This document shows, one piece after another, positions 16,407 to 26,145 of a stretch of DNA of 64,000 nucleotides. A model generated the notes under the pieces. It saw only the letters and a list, made by a program, of their open reading frames with translations, searched no databases and was not told the DNA's origin. The position numbers and the translations under genes were made by a program. The stretch comes from an uncultured Bacteroidales bacterium. GTDB taxonomy: Bacteria; Bacteroidota; Bacteroidia; Bacteroidales; UBA932. The stretch's first letter is position 1; the number at the start of each line of letters is the position of its first letter. The stretch is from the NCBI GenBank assembly GCA_900318445.1, contig ONKO01000014.1, positions 1 to 64,000 on the forward strand, in the 5' to 3' direction.

Positions 16407-17691
16407 CTTTCTTTTCGGGGTCCTTGAACAGGATCCAGAACAGGATGGCCACAACCAGGGCGTAACCGGCGAAGATGTACCATACGGTGGGCCAGTTCTG
16501 CACCTGCGGGTTCACGGCATCGGCCACGTGGTAGGCTTCCACCACTGCACCGGCGGCGAGGGTGCCGATGGTGGCGCCAAAGCCGTTGGTCATCATCATG
16601 AAGAGGCCCTGTGCGCTGGCACGGATATCGGCCTGGGCGTTCTGCTCCACGAAGAGGGAACCGGAGATGTTGAAGAAGTCGAAGGCGAAGCCGTAGACAA
16701 TGCAGCTGAGAACGAACAGAAGCACGCCCGGCATGGAGGGGTTACCCAGTCCGAAGAAGGCGAAGCGTCCTACCCAGGCGAACATGGCGATGAGGATGAC
16801 GTTCTTGATGCCGAACTTTCTCATGGCAAACGGGATGAACAGGATGCAGAGGGTTTCGGAGGCCTGGGAAATGGCGATGAGGGCGTTGGAGTTCTTGACG
16901 GCGAAGGTGTTCGCGAGGGCGGGATCGGCGGCGAAGCTGCCCAGGAAGGTGTTGGCGTAGCCGTTGGTGATCTGGAGGGATGCGCCCAGCAGGACGGAGA
17001 AAATGAAGAAGATGGCGAACTGGGGATCCTTGAAGAGCGTGAAGGCCTTGAGGCCGAAGGCATCGGCGAATGTCTCTCCCTTCTTGGTGCTGTCCACGGG
17101 GCAGGCCGGCATGGTGAGGGCGTAGGCGGCGAGGACGATGGAGAGGATGCCGGAAGAGAGCAGCTGCGTGTAGCTGTCCTGCATGGCTACTCCCTTGATG
17201 TGCAGGAAGTTGGTGAGAAGCATGCTGCAGATGAAGCCGATGGTGCCGAACACGCGAATGGGCGGGAATTCCTTCACGGGGTCCATGCCTTCTTTGGCAA
17301 ACGCGTTGTAGGAAACGGTGTTGGTGAGGGCGATGGTGGGCATGAAGAAGGCTACGGACAGGCTGTAGAGGATAAAGAGCGGGGCAAACTGCACCTGGGA
17401 ACCGGATATCATGCAGTAGATGCCGGCGCCGCCCATGAACAGGCCGGCGAGGCCGTGGCAGAGGGAAAGCACCTTCTGGGCCTCCATCTTCTTGTCGGCC
17501 AGAATGCCCATGAGGGTGGGCATGAAGATGGACACGATGCCCTGCATGGCGAAGAACCATTTGATCTGGTTACCCAGGCCGATGCTGAACAGGTAACGTC
17601 CGAGGGACGTGAGATAGGCACCCCAGACGGCAAACTCAAGGAACATCATGAGTATGAGCTTGAGGGTGATGGGCTTAACTTTGATTTGCAT
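16396..17691 (-). CDS. MFS nucleoside:H+ symporter (NupG/XapB type)
   Basis: Membrane protein of 431 residues with about 12 hydrophobic helices. The N-terminus LKLILMMFLEFAVWGAYLTSLGRYL and the half-way motif around residues 195-215 match the nucleoside:H+ symporter family of the major facilitator superfamily, which imports nucleosides. In Bacteroidales such genes often serve purine or pyrimidine salvage. The open frame extends far upstream but runs into tgt on the other strand; ATG 17691 is right because a -7 box (17725-17732) lies just ahead of it. Transcribed divergently from tgt. Confidence 0.86.
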   Translation of the reverse strand: MQIKVKPITLKLILMMFLEFAVWGAYLTSLGRYLFSIGLGNQIKWFFAMQGIVSIFMPTLMGILADKKMEAQKVLSLCHGLAGLFMGGAGIYCMISGSQVQFAPLFILYSLSVAFFMPTIALTNTVSYNAFAKEGMDPVKEFPPIRVFGTIGFICSMLLTNFLHIKGVAMQDSYTQLLSSGILSIVLAAYALTMPACPVDSTKKGETFADAFGLKAFTLFKDPQFAIFFIFSVLLGASLQITNGYANTFLGSFAADPALANTFAVKNSNALIAISQASETLCILFIPFAMRKFGIKNVILIAMFAWVGRFAFFGLGNPSMPGVLLFVLSCIVYGFAFDFFNISGSLFVEQNAQADIRASAQGLFMMMTNGFGATIGTLAAGAVVEAYHVADAVNPQVQNWPTVWYIFAGYALVVAILFWILFKDPEKKAIR

Positions 17692-17724
17692 GATATGTTT
17701 TGTGTTATTGTTTTTTCTATCATA

Positions 17725-17732
17725 CAAAAGTA
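17725..17732 (-). promoter_or_regulatory. -7 box for the nucleoside transporter gene
   Basis: Reads TACTTTTG on the minus strand, about 33 bases before the ATG. It is back-to-back with the tgt promoter, with 12 bp between the boxes. Confidence 0.6.
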
Positions 17733-17744
17733 ATAATTTTTCCG

Positions 17745-17752
17745 TATTTTTG
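17745..17752 (+). promoter_or_regulatory. -7 box for tgt
   Basis: Reads TATTTTTG, 17 bases before the tgt ATG. It drives the tgt-permease-dut-murF group, whose genes overlap or nearly abut. Confidence 0.6.
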
Positions 17753-17769
17753 TATGTTAAATTATATAG

Positions 17770-18912
17770 ATGTCTCGTTTCACACGCATAGCTACAGATC
17801 CCCAGTCGGCCGCCCGGGCGGGCGTGCTGGTGACGGACCACGGGGAAATCCAGACCCCCATCTTCATGCCCGTCGGGACGGTGGGCTCCGTCAAGGGAGT
17901 CTACCACAGGGATTTGCAGGCCGATGTCAAAGCCCAGATTATCCTGGGCAATACCTATCACCTGTACCTTCGCCCCGGCCTCGATACCCTTTACAAGGCC
18001 GGCGGTCTCCATAAGTTCGAACACTGGGACAAGCCCATCCTTACCGACAGCGGCGGCTTCCAGGTGTTCTCCCTCGCTCCCATCCGCAAGCTCACGGAGG
18101 AAGGATGCAGGTTTTCCTCGCACATCGACGGCAGCAAGCACATCTTCACGCCGGAGAACAACGTGGACACCCAGCGCATCATCGGGGCCGATATCGTGAT
18201 GGCCCTGGACGAGTGCTGTCCCGGGGATGCCGACTACCGCTATGCGGCCAGGTCCCTGAAACTCACGCAGGGATGGCTGGAGCGCTATGCCCGGCATTTT
18301 GACGAGACCGAGCCCCTGTACGGCTACAGCCAGACCATGTTCCCCATTATCCAGGGCTGCGTGTATCCGGAGCTCCGGAAGCAGGCCGTGGAGCATGCGC
18401 TCTCGCTGGACAACGACAACCGCGGCGGCTATGCCGTGGGAGGTCTGGCCGTAGGGGAGCCCACGGAGAAGATGTACGAGATGCTGGAAGTGACCTGTCC
18501 GCTGCTTCCGGAGGACAAACCGCGTTACCTCATGGGCGTGGGAACGCCTGCCAACATCCTGGAAGGCATTGCCCGCGGCATTGACATGTTCGACTGCGTC
18601 ATGCCCACCCGGAACGGGCGCAATGGCATGCTTTTTACATGGGACGGCATCATGAACATGAGAAACGCAAAGTGGACCGACGACTTTTCCCCGCTGGACC
18701 CGCTGGGAACTTCTTTTGTGGACAGCTATTACACCCGGGCCTATATCCACCACCTTTTCATCGCCAAGGAGATGTTTGCCGCCATGGTGGCGTCGGAGCA
18801 TAACCTGGCATTCTATCTGGACCTCGTGCGGGTGGCCCGCGAACACATTGTGGCCGGCGATTTCCTCTCCTGGAAAAATGCCGTGGCCGTGAGACTCATG
18901 CAGCGCCTATGA
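17770..18912 (+). CDS. tgt: tRNA-guanine transglycosylase (queuosine biosynthesis)
   Basis: Protein of 380 residues that exchanges guanine 34 for preQ1 in tRNAs with GUN anticodons. DSGGFQVFSL holds the active-site Asp, and MPTRNGRNG holds the loop next to the nucleophile (Asp in FDCVMPT). Oddly, the C-terminal zinc ligands are not conserved: where E. coli Tgt has DPECDCYTC this protein has DPLGTSFVD, so three Cys are replaced, while the His of the following EHNLAFY remains. The rest of the fold aligns well. First gene of a four-gene group; queA lies elsewhere in this window (61112-62326). Confidence 0.95.
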   Translation: MSRFTRIATDPQSAARAGVLVTDHGEIQTPIFMPVGTVGSVKGVYHRDLQADVKAQIILGNTYHLYLRPGLDTLYKAGGLHKFEHWDKPILTDSGGFQVFSLAPIRKLTEEGCRFSSHIDGSKHIFTPENNVDTQRIIGADIVMALDECCPGDADYRYAARSLKLTQGWLERYARHFDETEPLYGYSQTMFPIIQGCVYPELRKQAVEHALSLDNDNRGGYAVGGLAVGEPTEKMYEMLEVTCPLLPEDKPRYLMGVGTPANILEGIARGIDMFDCVMPTRNGRNGMLFTWDGIMNMRNAKWTDDFSPLDPLGTSFVDSYYTRAYIHHLFIAKEMFAAMVASEHNLAFYLDLVRVAREHIVAGDFLSWKNAVAVRLMQRL

Positions 18913-19991
18913 TCAAACGGCTGGACTGGTACATCATCCGCAAGTTCATGGTGACATTCTTCATGTCGCTGCTGTTTCTTGCCGTCCTCATCATCATCTT
19001 CGACATCAGTGAGAAGATCGACGATTTCGTGCGCAGGAGCGTTCCCCTCAAGGAAATTGCCTTTGACTACTACATGAACTTCGTGCCGTACTTCTTGAAC
19101 CAGTACTCCCCGATGTTCGTGTTCCTCACGGTCATTTTCTTCACGTCCAAGATGACCCAGGACTCGGAAGTGGTGGCTATGCTCTCTTCCGGTATCAGTT
19201 ACCACCGCATCGTGCGCCCCTACATCCTGTCGGCCGCTGTGGTCGCCGTCATCTCGCTGGTAGCCGGCATGTGGATCCTGCCGCGGGCCAATGCCACGCG
19301 CGTGGAGTTCGAGCAGAAATACAACCCCTACCGCAAGGTGAAGATGGGGCACGACATGCACTACAAGCTGGAGAACGACGTCTTTGTGTACTTCGAGAGC
19401 TTCAGCGGCTACAACAATACCGCCTACAACTTTACCATGGAGGATTTGCACGGCGGACGCATGCATTCCAAGCTCTCGGCCGAGAGCGCCCAGTACGACA
19501 CCGTTTCTGGCGTGTGGAAGCTGCGCAACTACTTTATCCGGGACTTTGACGAGGGCCTCCAGGACCACATCCGTTCCGGACGCCAGCTGGATACGGTTTT
19601 CAGCATGACCCGGGACGACTTTTTCCGCAACCGCTACACCATCCAGCAGCTCAACCAGCGGGAACTCAACCAGCTCATCCGCACTCAAATCTCACGTGGA
19701 GATGCGTCCGTTAACATGAGTCTTATCGAGAAGCACAACCGTTTCTCGCTGCCCATATCGGCCTTCATCCTTACCATCATCGGCCTGTCGCTGTGTACCA
19801 AAAAGAAGCGGGGAGGCATGGGCATGAACCTGGCGGCCGGTACGGCGCTGGGCTTCTCCTACATTCTGTTCATGCAGTTCAGCGAGATGTTCGTGATTAC
19901 GGACACCCTGCCGGCGCAGGTGGCCGTGTGGCTGCCGAATGCGCTCTATGCCATTATTGCAGTTGTACTGTATATAAAAGCTCCCAAATGA
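18909..19991 (+). CDS. LptF/LptG (YjgP/YjgQ) family permease
   Basis: Inner-membrane protein of 360 residues: helices near residues 12-30, 55-75 and 95-118, a large periplasmic beta domain (about 120-265), then three C-terminal helices. The start [20 protein letters not shown] and the phrase [19 protein letters not shown] are typical. The family forms the membrane part of the LPS export ABC transporter. Whether this copy acts as LptF or LptG cannot be told. The start overlaps the tgt stop (ATGA). Confidence 0.9.
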   Translation: MIKRLDWYIIRKFMVTFFMSLLFLAVLIIIFDISEKIDDFVRRSVPLKEIAFDYYMNFVPYFLNQYSPMFVFLTVIFFTSKMTQDSEVVAMLSSGISYHRIVRPYILSAAVVAVISLVAGMWILPRANATRVEFEQKYNPYRKVKMGHDMHYKLENDVFVYFESFSGYNNTAYNFTMEDLHGGRMHSKLSAESAQYDTVSGVWKLRNYFIRDFDEGLQDHIRSGRQLDTVFSMTRDDFFRNRYTIQQLNQRELNQLIRTQISRGDASVNMSLIEKHNRFSLPISAFILTIIGLSLCTKKKRGGMGMNLAAGTALGFSYILFMQFSEMFVITDTLPAQVAVWLPNALYAIIAVVLYIKAPK

Positions 19992-20422
19992 TTAAAGTTA
20001 AGATTGTTAACCATTCTCCGTATCCGTGCCCGGCGTATGCTACTCCGCTGTCGGCCGGAGTGGATCTCAAAGCGAATCTGGAGCAGCCCGTGGTGCTGCA
20101 GCCGCTGGGCCGTGCGCTCATCCCCACTGGTCTTTTCATTGCTCTTCCTGCCGGTTATGAGGCGCAGGTGCGTCCCCGCAGCGGACTGGCCCTGAAGCAT
20201 GGCATCACCGTCCTCAATTCGCCCGGTACCGTGGATGCCGATTACCGGGGAGAGCTCAAGTGCCTCCTCATAAACCTGTCGGATGAGCCGTTTACCATTG
20301 AGCCGGGGGAGCGTATCGCCCAGATGGTGGTTGCCCGTCATGAGCAGGTAGAATGGGAGCCGGTGGAAGAGCTGGACGACACCCAGCGCGGAGCCGGCGG
20401 TTTTGGAAGTACCGGTAAATAG
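19988..20422 (+). CDS. dut: dUTP diphosphatase
   Basis: Trimeric-type dUTPase of 144 residues that hydrolyses dUTP to dUMP and keeps uracil out of DNA. All five family motifs are visible: [32 protein letters not shown] and the C-terminal [10 protein letters not shown] that closes over the substrate. The start at 19988 overlaps the permease stop (ATGA). Confidence 0.96.
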   Translation: MIKVKIVNHSPYPCPAYATPLSAGVDLKANLEQPVVLQPLGRALIPTGLFIALPAGYEAQVRPRSGLALKHGITVLNSPGTVDADYRGELKCLLINLSDEPFTIEPGERIAQMVVARHEQVEWEPVEELDDTQRGAGGFGSTGK

Positions 20423-20423
20423 T

Positions 20424-21692
20424 ATGGAAATCAAAGACTTATACAAGATATACCTGAAGTGCGCCGGTCTTAATACCGACACCCGCACCATTCAGGAGGG
20501 CCAGCTTTTCGTGGCCCTGAAGGGAGAGAACTTTGACGGCAATGCGTTTGCGCTCCAGGCCCTGGAAGCCGGCGCCGCCTATGCCGTGGTGAACGATACG
20601 GTGGAGGCCTCCGATCCCCGGCTCATCAAGGTGCCGGATACGCTGAAGGCGCTGCAGGAGCTGGCTGCATACCATCGGCAGCAGTTCGATATCCCCGTCA
20701 TCGGCCTTACCGGCACCAACGGGAAAACCACTACCAAGGAGATGATCCGGACGGTTCTGGGTGCCCGTTACCATGTGACGGCGACCGAAGGGAACCTGAA
20801 CAATGACATCGGCGTGCCGCTTTCTGTCCTGAAGATAGGGGAAGACACCGAGATTGCCATCATCGAGATGGGTGCCAGTCATCCCGATGACCTGAAGCCG
20901 CTTCTGGCTGTGGCCCAGCCTACGCACGGTCTCATCACCAATGTGGGAAAGGCGCATCTTCTGGGCTTTGGCAGTTTCGAGGGCGTAAAGTATGCCAAGG
21001 GGCAGCTTTACGACTATCTCAAGGCGCATGATGGCGTGGCTTTCGCCAATGCCGACGACGAAACCCTGCAGGAAATGCTCTGGGAGCGGGATCTGGCCAT
21101 GATTCCGTACGGTCTTGAGGGGGTGACGGTTCTGCCGGCATCGGCCGATGAACCTTTCCTGCGCATGCAGCTGCCCGGCGGCGCGGTCCTGAAGACACAC
21201 CTCGTGGGTGCCTACAATGCCTACAATATCCTGGCGGCCCTGAAGATTGGCTGGTTCTTCCAGGTGCCCGAGCCCGATGCCATGGCGGCCATCGCTTCAT
21301 ACACTCCTTCCAATAACCGCTCTCAACTGCTTAAGACAGAAAAGAATACGGTTATTGTGGATGCGTATAACGCCAATCCTTCTTCCATGGCGGTGGCGCT
21401 CGATAACCTGGCGCTGGCGAAGGGGAAAAAGGTGGCGCTTCTCGGAGACATGCGTGAACTGGGGGCCGATGCCGCCGCAGAGCATGCCCGCGTTGTTGCG
21501 CGTCTTAGCGGTACAGACGCTTTCCTTGTTGGAGAGGAATTTACAAAAGCGGCCGAGGGAACCGGCATCCGCTGCTTTGCCACCTCCGACGAGCTGGCGG
21601 CCTATCTCTGTGAGAATCCGCTGGAGGGCTATACCGTTCTGGTGAAAGGATCCCGCGGAACCCGGATGGAAAAAGTCATAGCTTCTCTGTAA
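20424..21692 (+). CDS. murF: UDP-N-acetylmuramoyl-tripeptide:D-alanyl-D-alanine ligase
   Basis: Protein of 422 residues that adds D-Ala-D-Ala to the peptidoglycan precursor in the cytoplasm. The ATP-binding loop is GTNGKTTTKEM (about residues 94-104), EMGASHPDDL follows in the central domain, and NPSSMAVALDNL lies in the C-terminal domain. I chose ATG 20424, one base after the dut stop; an in-frame upstream start at 20403 lies inside dut and adds nothing conserved. The 3' end overlaps the convergent PAP2 gene by 17 bp. Confidence 0.93.
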   Translation: MEIKDLYKIYLKCAGLNTDTRTIQEGQLFVALKGENFDGNAFALQALEAGAAYAVVNDTVEASDPRLIKVPDTLKALQELAAYHRQQFDIPVIGLTGTNGKTTTKEMIRTVLGARYHVTATEGNLNNDIGVPLSVLKIGEDTEIAIIEMGASHPDDLKPLLAVAQPTHGLITNVGKAHLLGFGSFEGVKYAKGQLYDYLKAHDGVAFANADDETLQEMLWERDLAMIPYGLEGVTVLPASADEPFLRMQLPGGAVLKTHLVGAYNAYNILAALKIGWFFQVPEPDAMAAIASYTPSNNRSQLLKTEKNTVIVDAYNANPSSMAVALDNLALAKGKKVALLGDMRELGADAAAEHARVVARLSGTDAFLVGEEFTKAAEGTGIRCFATSDELAAYLCENPLEGYTVLVKGSRGTRMEKVIASL

Positions 21693-22257
21693 CCTTCCGG
21701 CACAGCCAGGCACAGGCGTAGCCTATTCCAAGTCCTACGAGGAAGCCTACGGTGATGTCTCCCAGGAAATGGGCGCCCATCATGATGCGGCTCACGCTCA
21801 TCAAGAAAGCCCAGATAAAGATAAACCAGCCCCAGATGCGGAAATCGCTCTGGGGTTTGTTCCATTTGAGCCCCAGGTAGGAAACCGTGGCAAAGCCTGC
21901 GCTGTTTCCGGCATGGGCGCTGAAGAACCCGTATTTGTAGAAATCCTGCATGCCGTAGGGGAGTCGGAGGCCGTTACTGTTCATCCAGACGTCGTAGCAG
22001 GGGCGGTAACGGCTTACGCCGGCTTTCACCAGGTTGGCAAACTGGTCTATGAATACAACCGTGAGGATGATGGAGACAATGACGGCAAGGCCTTTCTTCC
22101 AGCCCAGTTTCCAGAGGGCGTATACCATGAAGAGGCCATAGAAGGGAAACCAGAATTCCACGTGAGACATCATGGCCCAGAAAGAGTCCATCCACACGGG
22201 AGATAAGTTGTTGAGCCAAAGTGTAATAACCTTGTCTATCTGTTCAATGCCTTCCAT
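21676..22257 (-). CDS. PAP2 superfamily membrane phosphatase
   Basis: Membrane protein of 193 residues with five to six helices and the three-part PAP2 active site: [19 protein letters not shown], and [16 protein letters not shown]. Members dephosphorylate lipid phosphates such as undecaprenyl diphosphate, phosphatidic acid or phosphatidylglycerophosphate; the substrate here is not known. Its start overlaps the 3' end of obgE by 22 bp, so it is cotranscribed with it. Confidence 0.88.
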   Translation of the reverse strand: MEGIEQIDKVITLWLNNLSPVWMDSFWAMMSHVEFWFPFYGLFMVYALWKLGWKKGLAVIVSIILTVVFIDQFANLVKAGVSRYRPCYDVWMNSNGLRLPYGMQDFYKYGFFSAHAGNSAGFATVSYLGLKWNKPQSDFRIWGWFIFIWAFLMSVSRIMMGAHFLGDITVGFLVGLGIGYACAWLCRKVTEKL

Positions 22258-23228
22258 AGTTCTTCCTTGAGTTCGTTAAGGCCTGTCTGGGCTACCGAGG
22301 AGATAAAGACGTGGGGGAGATCTGCCGGGAGCTTTTTCTCAATCTTGGCAATCTGCTTGTTGTCCACAAGGTCGGTCTTGGTGATGGCCAGCACGCGGTC
22401 TTTCACCAGGAGTTCGGGATTGTATTCCTCCAGCTCGTTCAGGAGTACCTTGTAGCCCTTGGTGACGTCCGGTTCATCGGCCGCTACCATGAACAGGAGC
22501 ACGGAGTTGCGCTCGATGTGCCTGAGAAAGCGCATGCCGATGCCCTTGCCCTCGTGCGCGCCCTCGATGATGCCGGGGATATCGGCCATCACGAAGGAAC
22601 GGTCGTCGTAGTAGCGCACGATGCCCAGATTGGGCTCCAGCGTGGTGAAGGCGTAATTGGCAATCTTGGGTTTGGCCGACGTGATGGCGGCGAGGAGGGT
22701 GCTCTTTCCGGCGTTGGGGAAGCCTACGAGGCCCACATCGGCCAGCACTTTCAGCTCCAGGATGAACCAGCCTTCCACGCCTTCCTCTCCGGGCTGGGCG
22801 TAGCGGGGTGTCTGGTTGGTGGGGGACTTGAAGTGGTCGTTGCCCCAGCCGCCGCGGCCGCCCTGGCACAGGATGTACTCCTGCCCGGGTTCCACGAGCT
22901 CGGTGATGATTTCTTCGGTTTCGGCATCTTTGACCACTACGCCCTGGGGCACTTCCAGCACGATGTCGGTGCCGTTTTTGCCCCGTTTGAGGGCTTCGGC
23001 GCCGTTTCCGCCGTTCTCGGCCCGCACCACTTTGCGGTAGCGCAGGTGGATGAGGGTCCAAAGCTGCGGGTTTACGCGCAGGATGATGTGGCCGCCCCGT
23101 CCGCCGTCACCACCGTCGGGACCGCCCTTAGGGACGTATTTGGCCCTGTGCAGGTGGGCACTGCCGGCGCCGCCGTGACCGCTGGCGCAGAAGATACGTA
23201 CGTAGTCTATGAAGTTACTTTCTGCCAT
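22236..23228 (-). CDS. obgE: Obg family GTPase
   Basis: GTPase of 330 residues involved in late 50S ribosome assembly and growth control. The N-terminal glycine-rich Obg fold (about 1-158) contains [13 protein letters not shown]. The G domain follows: GFPNAGKST (P loop), DIPGIIEGA (switch II), TKTD (guanine specificity), SSVAQTG. It ends right after the G domain, so the C-terminal OCT domain found in some Obg proteins is absent. The -7 box is at 23248-23255. Confidence 0.95.
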   Translation of the reverse strand: MAESNFIDYVRIFCASGHGGAGSAHLHRAKYVPKGGPDGGDGGRGGHIILRVNPQLWTLIHLRYRKVVRAENGGNGAEALKRGKNGTDIVLEVPQGVVVKDAETEEIITELVEPGQEYILCQGGRGGWGNDHFKSPTNQTPRYAQPGEEGVEGWFILELKVLADVGLVGFPNAGKSTLLAAITSAKPKIANYAFTTLEPNLGIVRYYDDRSFVMADIPGIIEGAHEGKGIGMRFLRHIERNSVLLFMVAADEPDVTKGYKVLLNELEEYNPELLVKDRVLAITKTDLVDNKQIAKIEKKLPADLPHVFISSVAQTGLNELKEELWKALNR

Positions 23229-23247
23229 AATCTTTTCAGTTGAGATG

Positions 23248-23255
23248 CAAAGTTA
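23248..23255 (-). promoter_or_regulatory. -7 box for obgE
   Basis: Reads TAACTTTG on the minus strand, 19 bases before the obgE ATG. Confidence 0.55.
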
Positions 23256-23331
23256 ACGATTTTCTTCGATTTGCCGAAAGGCCTCTTTCGCGAACTTGCC
23301 GTAAACGGCTGATTACCAGCATTGTAAAAAA

Positions 23332-23361
23332 TTCTCTTTAGGCTGTTCGGCCTAAAGAGAA
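23332..23361 (-). terminator. rho-independent terminator after gcvPB
   Basis: A perfect 12-bp stem (23332-23343 with 23350-23361) with a 6-nt loop. On the minus strand it is followed by six T, ending the glycine cleavage operon; A-runs on both sides would let it work in either direction. Confidence 0.8.
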
Positions 23362-23406
23362 AAAATTAGAACGCTGATAGACAGCGGATTAGGTGTGGTT
23401 CGCCGA

Positions 23407-24813
23407 TTAGAGCGTATCCCAGTACTTGAGAATGGGGTTACGGGCGGCGGTGGTTTCGTCGGGGCGCGAGATTACGGTATTGTGCGGGGCGCTCTGGAGG
23501 AGGGTGGGATCCTCGGCGGCCTCGGCGGCAATCTTTCGCATCACCTCAATGAAGGCGTCGATGGTTTCCTTGCTCTCGGTTTCCGTGGGCTCGATCATGA
23601 GAGACTGGTGGAACAGGAGCGGGAAGTAAATGGTGGGAGCGTGGAAGCCGTAGTCCAGGAGGCGCTTGGCTACATCCAGGGTGGTGGCGCCATGCACGTC
23701 GTCGTGGCCGCCGTCATTGACGAGGCCGTCAAACACGAATTCGTGCTTGCATACACCTTCGATGGGGAGCTTGTACACATCCTTCAGGCATTCCTTGATA
23801 TAGTTTGCGCTAAGTACCGAGTACTGACCCACTTCCTTCAGATGTTCCTTGCCGATGGAAAGGATATAGGCATAGGCACGGAGGATGACTCCGAAGTTGC
23901 CGTGGAAACCGGACACCTTTATCTGAGAAAGACCCTTGGCCACTTCCTCGGTCATGCCCACGGGGCCACTGCCGGGACCGCCTCCGCCGTGCGGCGTAGA
24001 GAAGGTCTTGTGCAGGTTCAGGTGCATGATGTCGAAGCCCATGTCTCCAGGGCGCACGACACCCAGCATGGGGTTCATGTTGGCGCCGTCGTAGTACAGA
24101 AGGCCGCCCGCGCCGTGGACCAGCTTGGCAATCTCCAGAATCTGGGTTTCAAAGAGGCCCAGGGTGTTGGGATTGGTCATCATGATACCGGCTACTTCGT
24201 CTGTGAGCAGCGGTTTCAGGGCCTCTACGTCAATGCGGCCGTTCTCCAGGGACTTCACTTCCACCACCTCGAGGCCGCAGACGGCAGCCGATGCCGGGTT
24301 GGTGCCATGGGCGCTGTCCGGAACAATGACCTTGGTGCGTTTGAGGTCTCCACGCATCATGTGATAGGTACGCATGAGCATGAGGCCCGTGAGTTCGCCA
24401 TGGGCGCCGGCGCAGGGCTCGAAAGTGAAAGTATGCATTCCGGTAATCTCTGCAAGTGCTGCATTCATAGCCTCATACACCTTGCAGGCGCCTTGCGTGA
24501 GGCGGGCAGGCATGAGGGGATGCAGACCGGCAAAACCGGGCAGGGCGCACACCTCTTCGTTGATCTTGGGGTTGTACTTCATGGTGCAGGAGCCCAGCGG
24601 ATAGAAGCCGGTATCCACGCCGAAGTTCATCTGGGAGAGGTTGTTGTAGTGGCGGACCACCTCCGGTTCGCTCACCTGGGGGAGACGGGGAGCGGAGGCG
24701 CGCTGCAACTGAACCGGAAGTTCCGGTGACTGAGGGAACTTGTTCACAGGCAGGGAATAACCTTTGCGTCCTTCCTGGGAAAGTTCAAATATAAGCTTGT
24801 CGTAGTACTTCAT
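23407..24813 (-). CDS. gcvPB: glycine dehydrogenase (decarboxylating) subunit 2
   Basis: C-terminal half of the P protein as a separate polypeptide of 468 residues. It carries the pyridoxal phosphate lysine in HLNLHKTFSTPHGGGG, with the glycine-rich loop after it, and the typical start of the half, NFGVDTGFYPLGSCTMKYNP. Together with subunit 1 it decarboxylates glycine and passes the aminomethyl group to the lipoyl arm of GcvH. It starts three bases after the gcvPA stop. Split P proteins are usual in Firmicutes and thermophiles, while many Bacteroides, as I recall, have a fused one. Confidence 0.93.
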   Translation of the reverse strand: MKYYDKLIFELSQEGRKGYSLPVNKFPQSPELPVQLQRASAPRLPQVSEPEVVRHYNNLSQMNFGVDTGFYPLGSCTMKYNPKINEEVCALPGFAGLHPLMPARLTQGACKVYEAMNAALAEITGMHTFTFEPCAGAHGELTGLMLMRTYHMMRGDLKRTKVIVPDSAHGTNPASAAVCGLEVVEVKSLENGRIDVEALKPLLTDEVAGIMMTNPNTLGLFETQILEIAKLVHGAGGLLYYDGANMNPMLGVVRPGDMGFDIMHLNLHKTFSTPHGGGGPGSGPVGMTEEVAKGLSQIKVSGFHGNFGVILRAYAYILSIGKEHLKEVGQYSVLSANYIKECLKDVYKLPIEGVCKHEFVFDGLVNDGGHDDVHGATTLDVAKRLLDYGFHAPTIYFPLLFHQSLMIEPTETESKETIDAFIEVMRKIAAEAAEDPTLLQSAPHNTVISRPDETTAARNPILKYWDTL

Positions 24814-24816
24814 GGC

Positions 24817-26142
24817 TTATCCCTCCTTCACGGCTGCGACCAGGGCGTCGACATCGGCCTTGGAACGCTTTTCGGTTACACAGAAACTCACATAGCCTTC
24901 CTCGGTGGGAAGAGCGGCAAAGAAGCCGGCTTTCTCCAGGCGCTGCTGCAGCTGAGCGGCATCTTCCTTGGATTTGAGCACAAACTCCTTGAGGAACGGC
25001 TTGCCGGGGAATACTTCCTCGAACTTGCCGGTGGCGAGCAGCTCATTATAGAGGTAATGGGCGCCGTCGGAGGAGATCCGGTTCACCTCCTTGAGGCCTT
25101 CGGGGCCCATCAGCGACAGGTAGATGGTGACCCAGAGCGCCATAAGGCTTTCATTTGAACAAATGTTGGAAGTGGCTTTCTCGCGCTTGATGTGCTGCTC
25201 GCGGGCCTGCAGGGTGAGTACGAAAGCGCGCTTTCCCTGTTTGTCCAGCGTCTGGCCCACAATGCGGCCGGGCATCTTGCGCATATGTTCCTTCTTCACG
25301 GCCATGAAGCCCACGTACGGGCCGCCGTAGCTCATGGGAAGGCCCAGGGGCTGCCCGTCTCCTACGGCAATATCGGCCCCCCACTCGCCGGGCGTCTTCA
25401 CCACAGCGAGGGCCGACGGGTCGCAGTATTCCACGAGGAGTGCCTTGTGCGCATGGATGGCATCGGCAAAACCGGTGAGGTCTTCCACAATGCCGTAGCG
25501 GTTGACGGAAGGGACCATCACACCGGCGACGCCGCCCTTTTCGAGCTCGGCCTCAATGGCACCAAGCGGGGTGACACCGCCATCGGCCGGAATAATCGTG
25601 AGCTCCACGCCGTGGAACTTGGCGTAGGTCTTGACCACCGCCAGCACATGCGGAAGGAGGGTGGCCGATACCAGCACGCGCGGGCATTTGCGCACACTGG
25701 CCGTGCACATCATGGCAGCCTCGGCGGCGGCGGTGGGGCCGTCGTACATGGAGGCGTTGGCCACATCGAGACCGGTGAGTTCCGCGATCATGCTCTGATA
25801 CTCAAAGATGTAGCGGAGCGTGCCCTGCGAAATCTCACACTGATAGGGCGTGTAGGCGGTAATGAATTCACTGCGCTGGGTGAGGTAGGGGATGACCGCC
25901 GGTGTATAGTGGTCATACGAGCCCTGGCCCACGAACACCTTCAGGCGGGCGTTCATGGCCTCCAGCGCCGCAAAGCAGTCGCGGATCTCCTGCTCGGAGA
26001 GCGCCTCCGGCAGGGCATAGGCGCCTTTGCGGAGGCAGCCTTCCGGGACATCGGCATAGAGGTCGTCGAGCGATTTTACGCCGATTTTCTCCAGCATGGC
26101 CCGGATATCCGCCTGAGTATGGGGAAGATACGGATGGGCCAT
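24817..26142 (-). CDS. gcvPA: glycine dehydrogenase (decarboxylating) subunit 1
   Basis: N-terminal half of the P protein, 441 residues. The start PHTQADIRAMLEKIG, the phrase AYTPYQCEISQGTLRYIFEYQ, and YDGPTAAAEAAMMC are characteristic. This half has the fold of the PLP domain without the lysine and forms the heterotetramer with GcvPB. It starts three bases after the gcvH stop, inside the glycine cleavage operon. Confidence 0.94.
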   Translation of the reverse strand: MAHPYLPHTQADIRAMLEKIGVKSLDDLYADVPEGCLRKGAYALPEALSEQEIRDCFAALEAMNARLKVFVGQGSYDHYTPAVIPYLTQRSEFITAYTPYQCEISQGTLRYIFEYQSMIAELTGLDVANASMYDGPTAAAEAAMMCTASVRKCPRVLVSATLLPHVLAVVKTYAKFHGVELTIIPADGGVTPLGAIEAELEKGGVAGVMVPSVNRYGIVEDLTGFADAIHAHKALLVEYCDPSALAVVKTPGEWGADIAVGDGQPLGLPMSYGGPYVGFMAVKKEHMRKMPGRIVGQTLDKQGKRAFVLTLQAREQHIKREKATSNICSNESLMALWVTIYLSLMGPEGLKEVNRISSDGAHYLYNELLATGKFEEVFPGKPFLKEFVLKSKEDAAQLQQRLEKAGFFAALPTEEGYVSFCVTEKRSKADVDALVAAVKEG

Positions 26143-26145
26143 CTC

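Noticed and set aside
16396-18846. An 816-residue version of the nucleoside transporter
   Set aside because: The extension is antisense to tgt and the transporter has its own promoter and first helix at 17691.
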